Shown: positions 47,402 to 60,299, numbered from the stretch's first letter. The stretch is 64,000 nt of DNA from Blastomyces gilchristii SLH14081 (GCF_000003855.2 NW_003101680.1:186001-250000), one strand, 5' to 3'. The notes: generated by a model not told the origin, from the letters alone. Translations and numbers: made by a program.

Positions 47402-47733
47402 TGTAGTGAGCTGCGCCTGATCAATCATGTAGACTATTTCATTACACTTCACAGATTCATACTGCTTCATTCTCAAACACATACTGTTTCATTCTTAAAC
47501 ATATATGCTCTGATTCTCAGTCATTCTCAATCACTGATCCTCAGCTGTCATGAACATATATAGATTCTTTCACTTCAAAGCTTCACTGCATATATCATCA
47601 TATACATGTATAAATATTCACTTCAATTACTGATTCTTGCACTTTCTCTTTCTTTTCCTTCTCTAACATTTTTCTCTTTGTTATATAAGACCTATTAATA
47701 TCATACTGATCTATTCAGCGTAGGCCCCTTACA
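47402..47733 (+). repeat. GyA-3 3' LTR
   Basis: TGTAGTGAGCTGCG to GGCCCCTTACA; its last bases are unmutated. Confidence 0.88.
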
Positions 47734-49256
47734 ACCTGAAATCAGATGTGAAGAATGAAGTGATTATTTATCATAATTGAAAGAGAGTATTCTGTATTAA
47801 ATTATAAATAATATAGACTTTGTGATTTACAGTGATTTCTTGAAGAGTTTATGAATCTTCAATAGAAGTGAAAGAAGTGAAAGAAGTGAATTCAGAAGAT
47901 ATAATAAAGATTTAAAAAAGATAATAATTTATTTTTAATAAAGATAATAACTGATTACTGATATGTGTAAGAAGAATTATTATAAGAGAAAATAATCTTC
48001 TTTCTTAGCTTAGTTATAATTTTAATACTAACTCAGATTGAATATCATCAATGTATAAAAGTAAATAAACAATCTTAATTAATCTCTGTCATATTTCTTG
48101 AAATATATTAATATTATAAAAGAGAGTGTTACCAAATTATATTATCAGATGATATTATTCAAAATATATTAATATTATGAATATCAATGTTGAAAAAATG
48201 TTGATACTTATATATTATAGTGATTTATGAATCATAATAGTTAAATATATATATATATATTATTTCTGACATTGATTACAACTCATACAATAATTTTTAA
48301 AAACTCAAAATTAATTTCAATTATTAATAATTATGAACTTATAACTAATTAATATAAAAAGAAAAAAACTTTTTCTACTCATTATCTTTCTTCTCTTTCT
48401 CATTCTTCTTATTATTCTTCATAATTCACTTCTCATTCTCATTCTTCTTCTTCTTCTTCTCATTCAAGATAATAATCATCTCAAAATCTCTCTCTGCTGT
48501 CTTCTTAGAAGAGAGTTCTCACTGCTCTTTCTCAGCCAGATCAATCTGTATCTCAAAATCCCACATTTTCTGATCTACTGTCTCAGATTCCATCTCAGTA
48601 GTAAGCAGATTGATATACTCAGAGATCAGAGCTGTCTTCTCAATGTTCTGAATTATGAAGCATATTTAAGACCTGAATAAGACCTTCATTCTCTTCTTCT
48701 CTGTCAGCTTCTGCTAATCAATTAGAGAACAGAAGTATTATCAAAAATTGTTATCTCTTAATAAATAAAAAACTTATCATTTTTAACTTCTTTATCTTCT
48801 GTTTTAACACTCTCTTAATCTTCTTCTATCACTGTTTATTTACAGTAACACTCTTCTTCTCTCTCTCTCTCTTCATCTTAGTCTCAAATCATTCTCAGAA
48901 CTTCTTCTGATCTTATCACTACTGTATGAGACTCTTCACTGTCTTCTTTTTCAATCTCTCACAGACAGTGTCATTCACATTATTTCTATACTTACTTCAG
49001 TCTAAATCTATCAGAAGTGTTACTTAAAATCATTATTATTTTACTCTCTTACGGAGCCTTTTCAAGACATTATAACATGTCTTATAATCTGTCTTCTCTT
49101 GCTTAAATACCTTCTTCTTCTCTCTCTTCAATCTGTGACAGTGCTCACATGTCTTGATGATCTACAGGATCACAGAATATTTGAAGAGAGATGACATAAT
49201 TAATTTCAGTGAGTGTTAAAGAGAGGTGAAGATAGAAGAGACAGTCAGAAATGATA

Positions 49257-49312
49257 TAATAATGATGATAATAATAATAATGATAGTGATAATGATAATG
49301 ATGATGATGAAA
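49257..49312 (+). repeat. AAT/GAT microsatellite
   Basis: Imperfect trinucleotide run of AAT, GAT and AGT units. Confidence 0.85.
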
Positions 49313-50416
49313 GAAAGAGTGTATTGAAATATATTACTGACTTATCAAATATAGAGAGACTTAAAGAAAATATTAACAGCTTTCAGAGATGTATAGAAAC
49401 AGCTATAGTGTTGTATAGTAATATTGTCTTCATTCAATGCATACACTGTTGATATTCTTTGTATACAGTTATTATATAATCTGTATCAGAGATACATGCA
49501 GAAAATAGTTCTTTGTTACTAGAATGAATAATTGCAGCAATTCTCTGTTTTTATATTATAAAGATAAGTTATTCTCATTTCTTTCTTCTCTCTTTTCTCT
49601 TCTTCAATCAATCACTAATTTCAAGCTAATATGAAAACTATTAAAACACTCTCAGAAATTCTCAAATTGAAGAGTATAGACTAATTAAATTTCAAATGTA
49701 GAAGAAATCAAATTATCTTCTACAGATTCAATTACTCACTTCTCTCTTAAATAAAACAGCAGTCACATCTCTTCTCTCTTTCTTCAATCAAATAAAACAT
49801 GGCCTGTGAAAAGTGAGTATCACATCAGATTATAATGATCAACACAGCCTCAGCACACAGAGCTGTATACACACAGCACATGCTGAACTGAGAGACTGTG
49901 TGAATTATAAACTGGCAGCAGCATTTCAGAAAGAGCTGTGTGACATGAGAAAGCTACAACTCTCAGTTATATATGCAGAGAATGAATCACTGCAGTAAGT
50001 GCATATACATTGCATGAAAGTAATACTTTTTAATAACACTCAGTCTCTGATATTATGAAAATAGAGTCTCTCTGTGAGATCTGTTTTTATCAGAAGTCAG
50101 AGAATCTTATATTTCTCAAGATCATCTTCACATGCCTTGTTCATGAAATTGATGAGAGAAATCATTAATTTCAGTATTCTGTTCTTGATATTATTCAAGT
50201 AACAGCAGAGTTCATCCTGGCCACACTTTTTAAGTGTATATTTTCTAATTATTTACATTTATACAGATATATACTAATTATTTATTAGATAATGTAAAGA
50301 TAATGACTCATTATAACTGTGTTATTCTCACTGTGAGACATACACAGTTGATAATAAACATTGTAAAGACTCTGAGAAGTGAGTATTTTAAGAATGCTGC
50401 AGCTCTGTGATCTTGA

Positions 50417-50486
50417 TTTTTTTTATTTTTCTTTTTTCTTTTTTCTTTTTCTTTTATTTTTTTTTTTCTTTCTCTTTTTTTTTTTA
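50417..50486 (+). repeat. poly-T/CT tract
   Basis: About 70 bp almost entirely T with single C and rare A; low-complexity. Confidence 0.85.
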
Positions 50487-51109
50487 AATGATATTAATGT
50501 TGTACACAGAGTGATAGAGAAATTGAAGACATGTATAGTATTGTTGTAAGAGCAGCTTGCAGTTCTTGAATCTCTTACAGATCTTGAGTTTTGAGATTTT
50601 CTTTATTTTCGACATTTTTCAGGTGATGTGGCATTGAAAATAGATTAAACATGTAACATATGAAAATAAATGAGATGTGCATAATAACATTTATCTTTTT
50701 ACAGTCAATTCTTATAATTGATGATTAATTCATTATCTCTTTTCTTTCTTATACTTTTTCTTTGTCTGCTAGTCACTACTCTTACACAATCTCTATATAA
50801 TACAGCATTCAGTGACTAGATTCAGCAGCTTTCATCTTGTGATTCTGTCTCATGCATTATACTGTCTCTCTTCACCTGCTCAGATCACTACAGTGAACAG
50901 CTCATTGAAACTAATCTCATCTGACCTCTAAGCATCTTCAGGGGTTGAGATGACTTGATTTCACATGTTCACGGATATTTCAGATGCTTCATCCTCTATT
51001 GTCTCTGTGATTGAACTGGTGTAAACAGTTGAATCTAACTCTGAATTTCTTTTTCTTCTGTGATCTGACTTATGTATAAGTCTGCTACTTTGAGACTGCT
51101 CTTTACTGC

Positions 51110-52640
51110 ATTGCACTCACTGTCTGCAGTGTGTTATTATATGACTGACTACAGTCTCATCACTTATTGAAGTGTGATATTTATCTAATTTCTTCATTTC
51201 TTCTCATTCTTTTCTTATAATTATGAAAAGATCAGAATAAGTGCAATTATCTGATTTGTAAGTGTCTATGATTTCTCTTACTTCATAAGACTTTTCAATT
51301 GTAAGTCTCTTCTTTTTCGATACTGATGAGAGTGCTGTGAATAATTATAATCTACTCAGGTCTTAGATCTTCATCTTTACAAGATATAAATCATTTATCA
51401 AGTTATATAAGACCTATTTCTCTGATTTCTTCAATGCATATGTTCTCAGAGAATGTGATTTGAGTATTTTATAGAGCTTAAATTATCTAGATTGAAACTT
51501 CTCAGAACTCTCATTGTATATGAGAACATATATTCTTATCTTGAAACTTGATTTCTTAACTAGTGAGTCTTATATTCTTTTCAATTGAATTGCTTGATTC
51601 AGAAGTAACTTATTAGCTTTTGCGTGTGCATGGCTGATCTCTTTCAATCTTGATTCCATGTCTGTGACTGCTATGTCTGTGACTGTTACATCTGCAACTA
51701 TTATTCCTGCTGTGTCTGCAACTGATATGTCTGCAATCACTGTTCTCTTCTTCATCTTTTTCAAAGCATTCTTCAGAATGTGCAGATGCAATCCATATAA
51801 CAGGTAGAATGATGAATGCTTGAAGACTGCATACTATCAAATTCACATGACTAATAGTGCCTGTCTGAGATATTCATTTCATAGTCTCATTGACTTGCTC
51901 ACTAAATATTTCATCAGCATGTTATTCAGGATTTCATTCAAGTATTTCATCTTCCTATTTATCTGCAGATGATATGATGTTGTTCTACAATATCTTGTCT
52001 GTAACTGACTCATGAAATGCCTCACTACTTCTTCTACAAGGTTCACATCATTATCAGTTAGAATCTCATGCAGTATTTCATAGTTGATATAGATCTCATT
52101 ATATAGAAACTTCATCATCATCTTCTCTGTCATCTCTGAAACTGCTTTTATGACTGGCCAGTCAGTAGTGTAATCAATAGCAGTGATTATTCATTGATTT
52201 TCATTTGATATTCATAGCAGTATGTCTATGAGATTCATCTCTCAGTATTTGAATAGTTATATCATATATTTCATCTGATGTTGTACTTTCTCACATTTCA
52301 ACTCTTTCTTAGATTCTTTTATGACCTGGCAATTCAGGCACTTGTGAGTGTATGCCTGAATGTGCTCAGTCATGCTTAGTCAGTATACTCTTGATTTAAG
52401 TATATTCATGAGTTCAGAGCTTTCTAAGTAACTGAATTCCTTGTGTATGTGAGTTACCAAGTCACATCTAAATGAATGTTCTAGATAGAGAGCTTCTGTG
52501 TATTCTAGATTGTGATAAAGCACAACATTGTTTTTCAATTTTCTCAGCTTGAAGTTCAGAAGTATCTCTTCTATCACTTTCATAAGATATTTATTATTCA
52601 ATATCTTGTCATTCTCTAAATAAGAGATCATTGTGTCTGC
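51110..52640 (-). pseudogene. GyC-G integrase
   Basis: Minus strand: N-terminal part 52380-52631; core 51879-52133 with YNEIYINYEILHEILTDNDV and RHFMSQLQTRYCRTTSYH; C-terminal tail from 51791 with SRLKEISHAHAKANKLLLNQ, then FKIRIYVLIYNESSEKFQSR and FKLYKILKSH. The tail matches the 'f.vgdyVlvr.e...kf..kwfGPy.i......gtY.L' module, ending VLYNLINDLYLVK. A run of Thr/Asp-rich near-repeats (51655-51740) lies in the linker. Parallel to GyC-E. Confidence 0.82.
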
Positions 52641-55340
52641 TCATTCTGATTCCTTGCATCTTCTCAGTATATTTAATATGAACTTCTCTTATATCTGATT
52701 TACAGAATTCTCATTCATGAAATTAAGTCTGTAACTGATTACATCAGATATCACAGTGTCTGATCTCTTTTAGTATTTAATATAAAGATTGTATACTTAA
52801 AACTCTGAGATTTAACATGCTAAGTGTTTGAAAGGTTTTATTATCAATTATAGATAGATAAGACTTTCATAATCTGTGATCATCATTGTTATATACTCAT
52901 TGTTAATATATCTATTTTATAACATCAGTGTGTGCTTAATCACTAGTAATTTCTTTTCATACACTGAGTAATTGAGCTCAGTGTCTGATAGTTTTCTATC
53001 ATTATACATCACTGAGTGCAGCTTGCTGTTCTTACTCATCTGTAGAAGAGCATCTTCAATAGCTCATTCAGATATGTTTGTCTTGATATAGAAAGGTTTA
53101 TCATAATCTGATTAAATAAGCACTGAGAATGTTGTTACACATTCTCTTAGTGTGAGAAAAGCCTCTTCACACACAGTATTTCAGATGATTGAATGAAACT
53201 TCTTCTTTCACAGATTTGCATCTATCTCTCTTAAGAGATCTGAGAGTGATACAGCTATACATGTGAAATCTTTGATGAATCTGCAATAGTATGAGATCAA
53301 CTCAAGAAATTGTTGTACATGATATATATTTCTCAGCCGCGGTCAATTCACTATGACATTTAATTTCTCTGAGATGAGATATATATAGTTATCACTCAAT
53401 ATATATTCTACAAACTTCAACTCTTCTGTTTTAAACACATACTTTGTTAGCCCCGGTGGCCGAATGGTTAATGCGGCCACCCGGTAGCACCTTGGCGTGG
53501 GAAACCAAGGCGCGTGGGTTCGAAACCCGCAGGGGATACATTAAATCCGGAACTCAAGCACCTCAGGTTCCTAATAAATACAGAGGTGTACAAATCGCTC
53601 CAATGAATTGCTCTATGTTCCTGGGCTGGGAAGTTATTATCGCATGTATCTAATTGTCACTCCTTTGTATTTTCCTATGTTCTTGTTATCTTGGCGTGGT
53701 CTCAACACCTGTATTTCCTCCTGTATAACCAACACTTGACCTGTATTTAACATCACGCAAGGACTCATCATAAGCTCCGCTTGCATATGAGTATAATGGA
53801 AGAATAATAATAATAATAATAATAACATACTTTGTTAATTTAATATAGAGCTTATACTCTGTCAGAGTTATAAGCACTTTATCAAGATGCTTCAGATATT
53901 CATTATATGAGTTTGAAAAGACTAGAATATTATCAAGATATATGAGATATGAGATTTCATTCTGTTTATAAAGAATTGTATTCATCATCATTTAAAAGAT
54001 GATGAGCACATTTATCAGACTAAATGACATTGTCAGAAATTTGAACTTTTCTCATTATATATTAAATATAGTTCACAGAACTGACAGTTTGTCTACACAG
54101 ATCTGTCAGTATTCTGAGAGAAGATCAATCTTCAATAGATATCAGGTGTTTTCAACTATATTCAACTGTTGTTGAATTTATAGCAGTGAATATTCATTCT
54201 TGATTATAAGCTTATTAAGTGCTTGATAATTGATACATATTCATCACTTCTCATCTGTCTTTTTCATGAATAGAACTGAAAAGCCTTACACACTTGATGA
54301 GAATTGTATGAGACTATGTTTCAGAAGATCTGTGATCTGACACTTCTGTTCTTCAAGATGTGTTTGCAACAGAGGGTATATATTTTAATTGACTGATTTC
54401 ATATTCTCTGTGTTAATCTCATATACAAATCCACATTTCAACAGCAATTCTGATGAAAGATCTGTTCAGAAGATCTTTTTATACTTCTTCAGAAGCTTCT
54501 TCATACACTTATTCTCTCATATATTTTTTATCTTGGTTTTCTCTGCTTCTGGGTTCTGTATGACATACAGAATGCTTTTAGATGAGGTCTTGTAAATCAT
54601 TCTCTTTGCTTATTAATGTATAAGCAGATTTAACTCTTCTATATCAGAGATGTGAAATGTTCTTCTTATATCAGTTAATAGAATTATATGAACTGTTTTC
54701 TTCTTATTGATCAACTGTATATAACATGTACATTATTGAATCTGTGAATTGAATCCTTGAAATCAATCAAGTCTGAGAATAAGATTGTATTTCACATTCT
54801 GCAGCTCTCATGCTCAAATATAGTAAGATTATTCTCTGAAGTGCAAGAGAACTCTTACTCTTGCAGATGATATCAAATATCAGTTATCAGATAATCTTAT
54901 ATATCAGAAATTCTTCACTCAGTGACCTTGTTTCAGTCTTTGAATTATATAATTATCAATATATTGTGTAGACACTTCTGTGTCTATTAACACTTTTGCA
55001 GTTATCTCTTGATTCTTATTCAAGTGCTCTTTATTCATTAACATTTCAGGTCTTAAGATATTAAGATGAGTATTCACTTCATCCTCATCTGCATCTCAGT
55101 CAGAAGCCTGCTTCCTCTTGATATTTACAGAATTCAGAGAATCATCTAACACAGGCATCTCTTTCACTTTGAAGACTTTTCATAGAATATCAGTAAGTGT
55201 CTCTGAGCTCACTGATTCTGCTAGTTTTTTTAACTCTCTTGCTTTTCTTGACTGTGTATGCTGTGTGCAATCTTTTGTATCATGATTTTGACATTCACAG
55301 TTGAAGCAAGCTTGATGCTCACAACATCAAGATTTTCACT
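52641..55340 (-). pseudogene. GyC-G RNase H, reverse transcriptase, protease and gag knuckle
   Basis: RT active site near 53930 reads YLDNILVF (frame 53838-53991), one Asp changed to Asn. The RT frame is interrupted by the SINE at 53450-53824. The zinc knuckle near 55265-55320 reads CFNCECQNHDTKDC, complete. RNase H lies to the left of the RT, at about 52860-53300. Confidence 0.8.
53450..53824 (+). mobile_element. tRNA-derived SINE, copy 2
   Basis: Starts GCCCCGGTGG, A box TGGCCGAATGG, B box GGTTCGAAACC, ends in AAT repeats. TSD ACATACTTTGTTA (53437-53449, 53825-53837). Differs from copy 1 at only a few positions (for example GGTTCC against GGTTTC near position 128) and in tail length. Unmutated inside a mutated host element. 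Confidence 0.92.
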
Positions 55341-56887
55341 CAGGAAATTTCTTTTTCAGAGAATTCAGTACTTTAGTGATAACATTCAGATCTAGATTCA
55401 TTGCATTCAGATATATGATCTGTGTTATAGAGGTCTGATTATCTGTTCTCTGTTCAGATATACTTAATTACAGTATTTTCTGTTGCAATTGACTCACTTG
55501 TTCTTATACAATGAGAATATTATATACTTCTTTCATCATATCTGATTATGAGGTTAAGCATTTTCATTTCACTCTCAACTCAGATGTAAGATTATGAATG
55601 AAGATCTGTAAACAGAAAGATGTTGAAAGCTCTTCATTCAATATGAGATAGTATAAACTGAAGTATGTGAAGTATGATGTAAGATCACTCACTTGTCTAC
55701 ACTCAGTGAAGTATTCATAATACTTGTCTTATATATTCACTTTCTTAAAGTTGTGTAAGATTCATTTGAAAAACTCATTTCATGTTTATGAAAATGAATA
55801 TCACTCTGAGTCTGTGAGATTCATCTTTTTATCAATTATTTATAATGACTTTGCTTTTCTATATAGAAACGCAGCATATCTTAAGACTTGTTGAAATTTC
55901 ATTGACTGTTTGTCTGTAAGTTCATGTTCAATCTGATAATATAATTGCATCTGACTTAGCCAGCTGATTGCAGCATCATTTTTTCAGTTGTTATTGAAAC
56001 TTGATAACTTCAGCAGATCTCTTAACTTGATATATTTCATGCTCAGATTCTCATTCTGCACAGCAGTCTCAGATAATGTGTACACTTCTGATAAGGTTGT
56101 GAACAATCATGATAAGATCTCCAGGTTCAGTGTGATTGTCTGTCTGTATAAATATTCAATCTCTCACTGCAGGTCTATGACCTGGTTTTCCCTATTCTTA
56201 TTGATAGTGATAATTGTGTCAGTGAAGCTCTTCATAGTGAATGCTTGATCTGCAGTGAATATCAATTGTTGCTTAGCTTCTGTCTCAACCTGTCACTGTG
56301 TATGCAAGACCTTGATCTTGTTTAGAATTCTTGTACATGTATAGAGCTTTAATTCTGATTCAGCAGTCTCAGCTGCTTTTCTTACTACTTTGAGTAAATT
56401 CTCTGAGAGGTTCTACATATCTTCTGATTCAGGTAGCAGAGAAGAGTGTTATTTGTATTAACTAGAGAAGATATTCATTTTGATAATTTCTTATTGATTG
56501 TATAATATCTATTATTATATCACTATATTGTTATATCACTATATTATTATATGATTTCTGTTATCATTGTATGACTTCAGTGATGATCATTCTTCTTTTA
56601 TTCTTCTGAGTAGAGAGCAGTCTTCTTTGAATCTGGTTCACTGCTCTTATTTCTTTTCTCACATCTCATCTGTTCATATACATGACATTTGTCTGAGTGT
56701 GAAGTTTTTCTCCAACAAGCAGAGCAGTATTAATCAGATACTCTTTCACTCACTACTTCTTTATACACTATCTTTTGAGGTGTTTTAGAACCACACTGAC
56801 ATGATAACTATAAATCACTTCATAGATGAAATTATCATGTTCTGAAGAAGTCTGCACTTCTCATCAGTTTTTAGACATGCTATCAGA
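55341..56887 (-). pseudogene. GyC-G gag N-terminal part and 5' leader
   Basis: Order from the right: LTR, leader (56887 to about 56460), gag to 55341. Corresponds to 57059-58373 of GyC-E. No intact motif; broken frames. Length and position fit gag upstream of the zinc knuckle. Confidence 0.65.
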
Positions 56888-57054
56888 TGTGATTCAAAGG
56901 TTGCTTGAGTCAGTGTATGATTACAGATGTATGCCAGCTTCTTATATACTGTACACTAAATTCATTGATGGCCGCTATGGCCTCTTTACATTCGTAAGCA
57001 AGTTCGGAAGCGGCCGCGTTATTATCCGACGGTCATACGTTCTTCCGAACCACA
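56888..57054 (-). repeat. GyC-G 5' LTR (partly unmutated)
   Basis: Contains GTTCGGAAG and CTTCCGAAC as a perfect 9-bp inverted repeat about 30 bp apart (57002-57049), and GCGGCCGCG. The right two-thirds keep CpG. Confidence 0.8.
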
Positions 57055-57058
57055 TACT

Positions 57059-58373
57059 TCTGTATAATGAGAATGTTATATACTTCTTTCACTGTATCTG
57101 ATTATGAGATTAAGCATTTTCATTCTACTCTCAACTCAGATGTAAGATCATGAATGAAGATCTATAGATAGAAAGATATTGAAAGCTCTTCATTCAACAC
57201 AAGATAGTATAAGCTGAAGTGTTTGAAGTATAATATAAGATTACTCACTTATTTACACTTAGTGAAGTATTTATAACACTTATCTCACATATTCACTATC
57301 TCAAAGTTATGCAAGATTCATTTGAAAAACTCATTTCATATTTATAGAAATGAATATCACTCTGAGTCTGTAAGATTCATCTTTTCATCAGTTATTTATA
57401 ATGACTTCACTTTTTCATGTAGAAATACAGCAGATCTTAAGATTTGTTAAAATTCTGTTAATTATCTGTCTCTGAGTTCACATTCAATCTGATAATATGA
57501 TCACATCTGACTTAGTCAGCTGATTACAGTATCATTTTTTCAGTCATCATTGAAGCTTGATGACTTCAGCAGATCTTCTAGCTTGATATATGTCATGCTT
57601 AAATTCTCATTCTGTGCAGTGATCTCAGATAATGTATACACTTCTGAAGAGATTATGAACAATTATGATGAGATCTTCAGATTCAGTGTGATTATCTGTC
57701 TGTATAAATATTCAATTTCTCACTGTAGGTCTATAACCTGGTTTTCTCTATTCTTATTAATAATGATGATTGTATCAGCAAAGCGCTTCATAGTGAATAC
57801 TTAATTCACAGTGAATACTAATTATTGCTTGACTTTTATCTTGATCTGTCACTGTATATACAAGGTCTTGATTTCATTTAGAATTCTTATACATATACAG
57901 ATCTTTAATTTCAGTTCAGCAGTCTCAGCTGCTTTTCTTACTGCTTTAAGTAAACCTTCTGAGAGACTCTGCATATCTTTCAGTTCAGGTAGCAGCAAAG
58001 AATGTTGTTTATATTAACTAGAGAAGATGTTCATTTCAGTGATTTCTCATTGATAATATATACAGTGTCTATCATTATATTGTTATATGATTTCTGATTT
58101 TCAATTTCTGTTATTATTATATGATTCTGATGATAATCATCTCTCTTTTATTCTTCTGAGTAAAGAGTAAAATTCTTTGAATCTGATTCATTACTCTTAT
58201 CTTCTTTCTCACATCTCATCTATTCACATATGTGATATTTATCTGAGTATGAAGTTTTTCCTTAACAAGCAGAGTAGTATTAATTGAATACTCTTCTACT
58301 CACTATTCTTCATATGCTATCTTTTGAGATGTTTTTAGAATCACACTGACATGATAACTACAAATTGCTTCAT
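57059..58373 (-). mobile_element. gypsy GyC-E, gag N-terminal piece
   Basis: Begins CTGTATAATGAG directly after the GyC-G TSD and parallels 55507-56820 of GyC-G. It completes the gag interrupted at 38646. Cut at 58373 by the GyD LTR. Confidence 0.78.
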
Positions 58374-58631
58374 TGTAAGAATAAGTGCTCGCAGGCAATT
58401 ATTCAGGCGTTTGCAGCTTGGTGTAATATGTACTGTTAACTACTAGAAGTATTCACAGTAGAAAGATAAAATGTAGAGATTAAATGTATAATAGCATTTA
58501 AGCTGAGTTGTGAATAGTATTCATAAACTTCAGTCTATAAAGTTGTATGTAATCAAGAGCTGCTAACTCTATTGATTATATAAGAGATAGAAATAGAGAA
58601 AAAGAATCTATGAGAAGTGAGATTTCTTACA
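58374..58631 (-). repeat. GyD 3' LTR
   Basis: 258 bp with TGTAAGAA/TTCTTACA ends. The first 80 bp keep some CG. No second copy in the window, so the boundaries rest on the TG/CA ends, the polypurine tract and the break in GyC-E. Confidence 0.68.
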
Positions 58632-58649
58632 TACTTCTCCCTCTCTAAG

Positions 58650-60290
58650 GCTTTGTCTGTGAAGTCTTTCACTGAGTGACTTTGTAGAATCAGCTCAGCA
58701 CTGCAGTGATACTTACTAAAAACTCTTCATATCTATAAAAAAATCTCAGTGAGGAAAAATCCCTTGTTACTGTGAAGAGAAAAGAGTCTGTCACTCAGTT
58801 TCTTATTTCATAAGATTCTTTATAGCCTGCAGATTCTTCTCTGACTATCACACAGATTCATCTCACAGATTCATCTCACAGATGAATCACTCTCTGTGAG
58901 ATCACTCTTATCAAAGAGAAGTATTTATAAGTTAATCTTTCACTCATTCTCACAAATCATCATTCTTTGACACTGTAGAATTGTGAGGAATTTTTCATTC
59001 TTTCATCAACTCTGTAGAATTATAGAATCAAGATATTTACAGTCTGTAATCACTCTTTATAGTTATATAGAAAGATTCAGATCTGTAATTCATAATCACT
59101 CTTTATTTACTAGAGTGATCTGACTGTTTCACAGAATCACTTATAGTGTAAATAAATCTCTCTAAAGTAGTATAAATATCTCAGATCTGTCTGCAGAATC
59201 TTATCTTCTTTTCTCTTTTTCTATAATAGCTCTTATTCTTATAAACTGTGAGTATCTTCATTCATCTGTGAAGTGTTTTCACTCAGATAATAGAGAGAGA
59301 GTGTTTCTGACAATATCTATATATTGATTCAAGAACTTCTCAAGAATAAAAAATTTTTCAATTTCAATATCTTCATGAATAATATCTGATCACTGCTGAG
59401 CTTCTCACAGATATTTCTGGAACTTCTCTGATCACTTTTTACTAGCTAATAAAGCAGGAGTGTTCTCACTTACAACAGTGTCTTCACTTCTCTCAGCTCT
59501 GTCACTGTATCTGATCTTCAGGTCAGCAGTCAACTCTGTATCTTCTTCAGACTAGTCTCTGACTTTAAGTAGTATAGTTTCACTCTTTACTGTAAGTCTC
59601 TCTATAAGTAATTTCTTACAGACTCTAGCTAACAGTTCTTATAAAGCTCTCAGTGTTATCAGTGTCTTCTGCAGCTCTGTGAGCCTATGATTATCTCTTC
59701 TTTATTCACACAATCTCTGATCAGATATATGCAAATATGTCTAGATTTTCTATCAACAGTTCTTACACTGCAGCACATTTCTGCAATCTCATTATCAATG
59801 AGAGATGAATTCTCAGATATCTGTAAAATCTAAGTAATTAAGATAATGTGAATATCATAAATTTGTGACAGAAGTTAATCTGAACAGATACACTTTCTCT
59901 TTACATCTCAATTATTTTCAGGCTGAATACTTCAGCATAACTGAGAGAGTGAATACAGCTATATAAGAGATATCTGATTATATACACAGATGATCAGTTC
60001 TCAAGACTCTGCTACAACTGTGTATATTCTGATATTCAGCTTCTCTGAAGTCTGTGCATTTCTGATAATCTTCACATTAAATGTAATAATTGTCTGTATC
60101 ACAGACATGATACTCTCTACTTCTTTAAAGAGAAGAATTAATAGTCACAGAGAAGTTAAGTGTTACAGATATTGAAAATATAAGTATGAATTTTCTTTAT
60201 TTTTTCTTTATTAATCTCTAAATTATATTCACAGTTCTGTTTTTATTTTCTTTATTTTTTTTAACTTTTAATAAGAATATGATTTCTTCT
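58650..60290 (-). other. GyD 3' untranslated or unrecognised region
   Basis: No domain recognised between the chromodomain and the LTR. Only short frames on either strand (for example 59990-60175 on +). Confidence 0.45.
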
Positions 60291-60299
60291 TTTCTTTTT

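Larger units (their letters stand above)
42002..47733 (+). mobile_element. Ty3/gypsy chromovirus GyA-3, full length
   Basis: 332-bp LTRs (42002-42333 and 47402-47733) and TSD ACCTG (41997-42001, 47734-47738). The polypurine tract GGAAAGAAGGAG stands just before the right LTR. Gag, RT, RNase H, integrase and chromodomain follow in chromovirus order on the plus strand. It is hypermutated throughout with TGA at Trp positions, but no large deletion is seen. It is the reference copy for GyA-1. Confidence 0.92.
47739..51109. other. hAT continuation and unassigned GyC-G 3' region
   Basis: Left part should be the rest of the hAT element after GyA-3. No right inverted end was recognised. Notable contents: very AT-rich 47900-48370; a Lys/Glu-rich minus-strand stretch at 48400-48610; a small basic minus-strand frame near 49030-49200 with CEHCHRLKREKKK; a GAT/AAT microsatellite at 49257-49312; a poly-pyrimidine tract at 50417-50486. 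Plus-strand frame 49813-49998 is unrecognised. Confidence 0.45.
38647..57054 (-). mobile_element. gypsy GyC-G, nested in GyC-E and itself invaded
   Basis: Direct repeats 38647-38812 (166 bp) and 56888-57054 (167 bp) start TGTGATTCAAAG and end CATA/CACA. They differ by one 1-bp indel and transitions. TACT flanks both ends (38643-38646, 57055-57058); joining the flanks gives a sequence that aligns gap-free with the intact gag of GyC-G itself at 55495-55520. A polypurine tract complement (CTCCCTT) sits at 38815. Inside are a hAT element with GyA-3 and a SINE, then the gypsy body 51110-56887. Confidence 0.8.

Noticed and set aside
49257..49312. CRISPR-like or satellite array
   Set aside because: It is a plain trinucleotide microsatellite without spacers. 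Nothing in the window has repeat-spacer structure.
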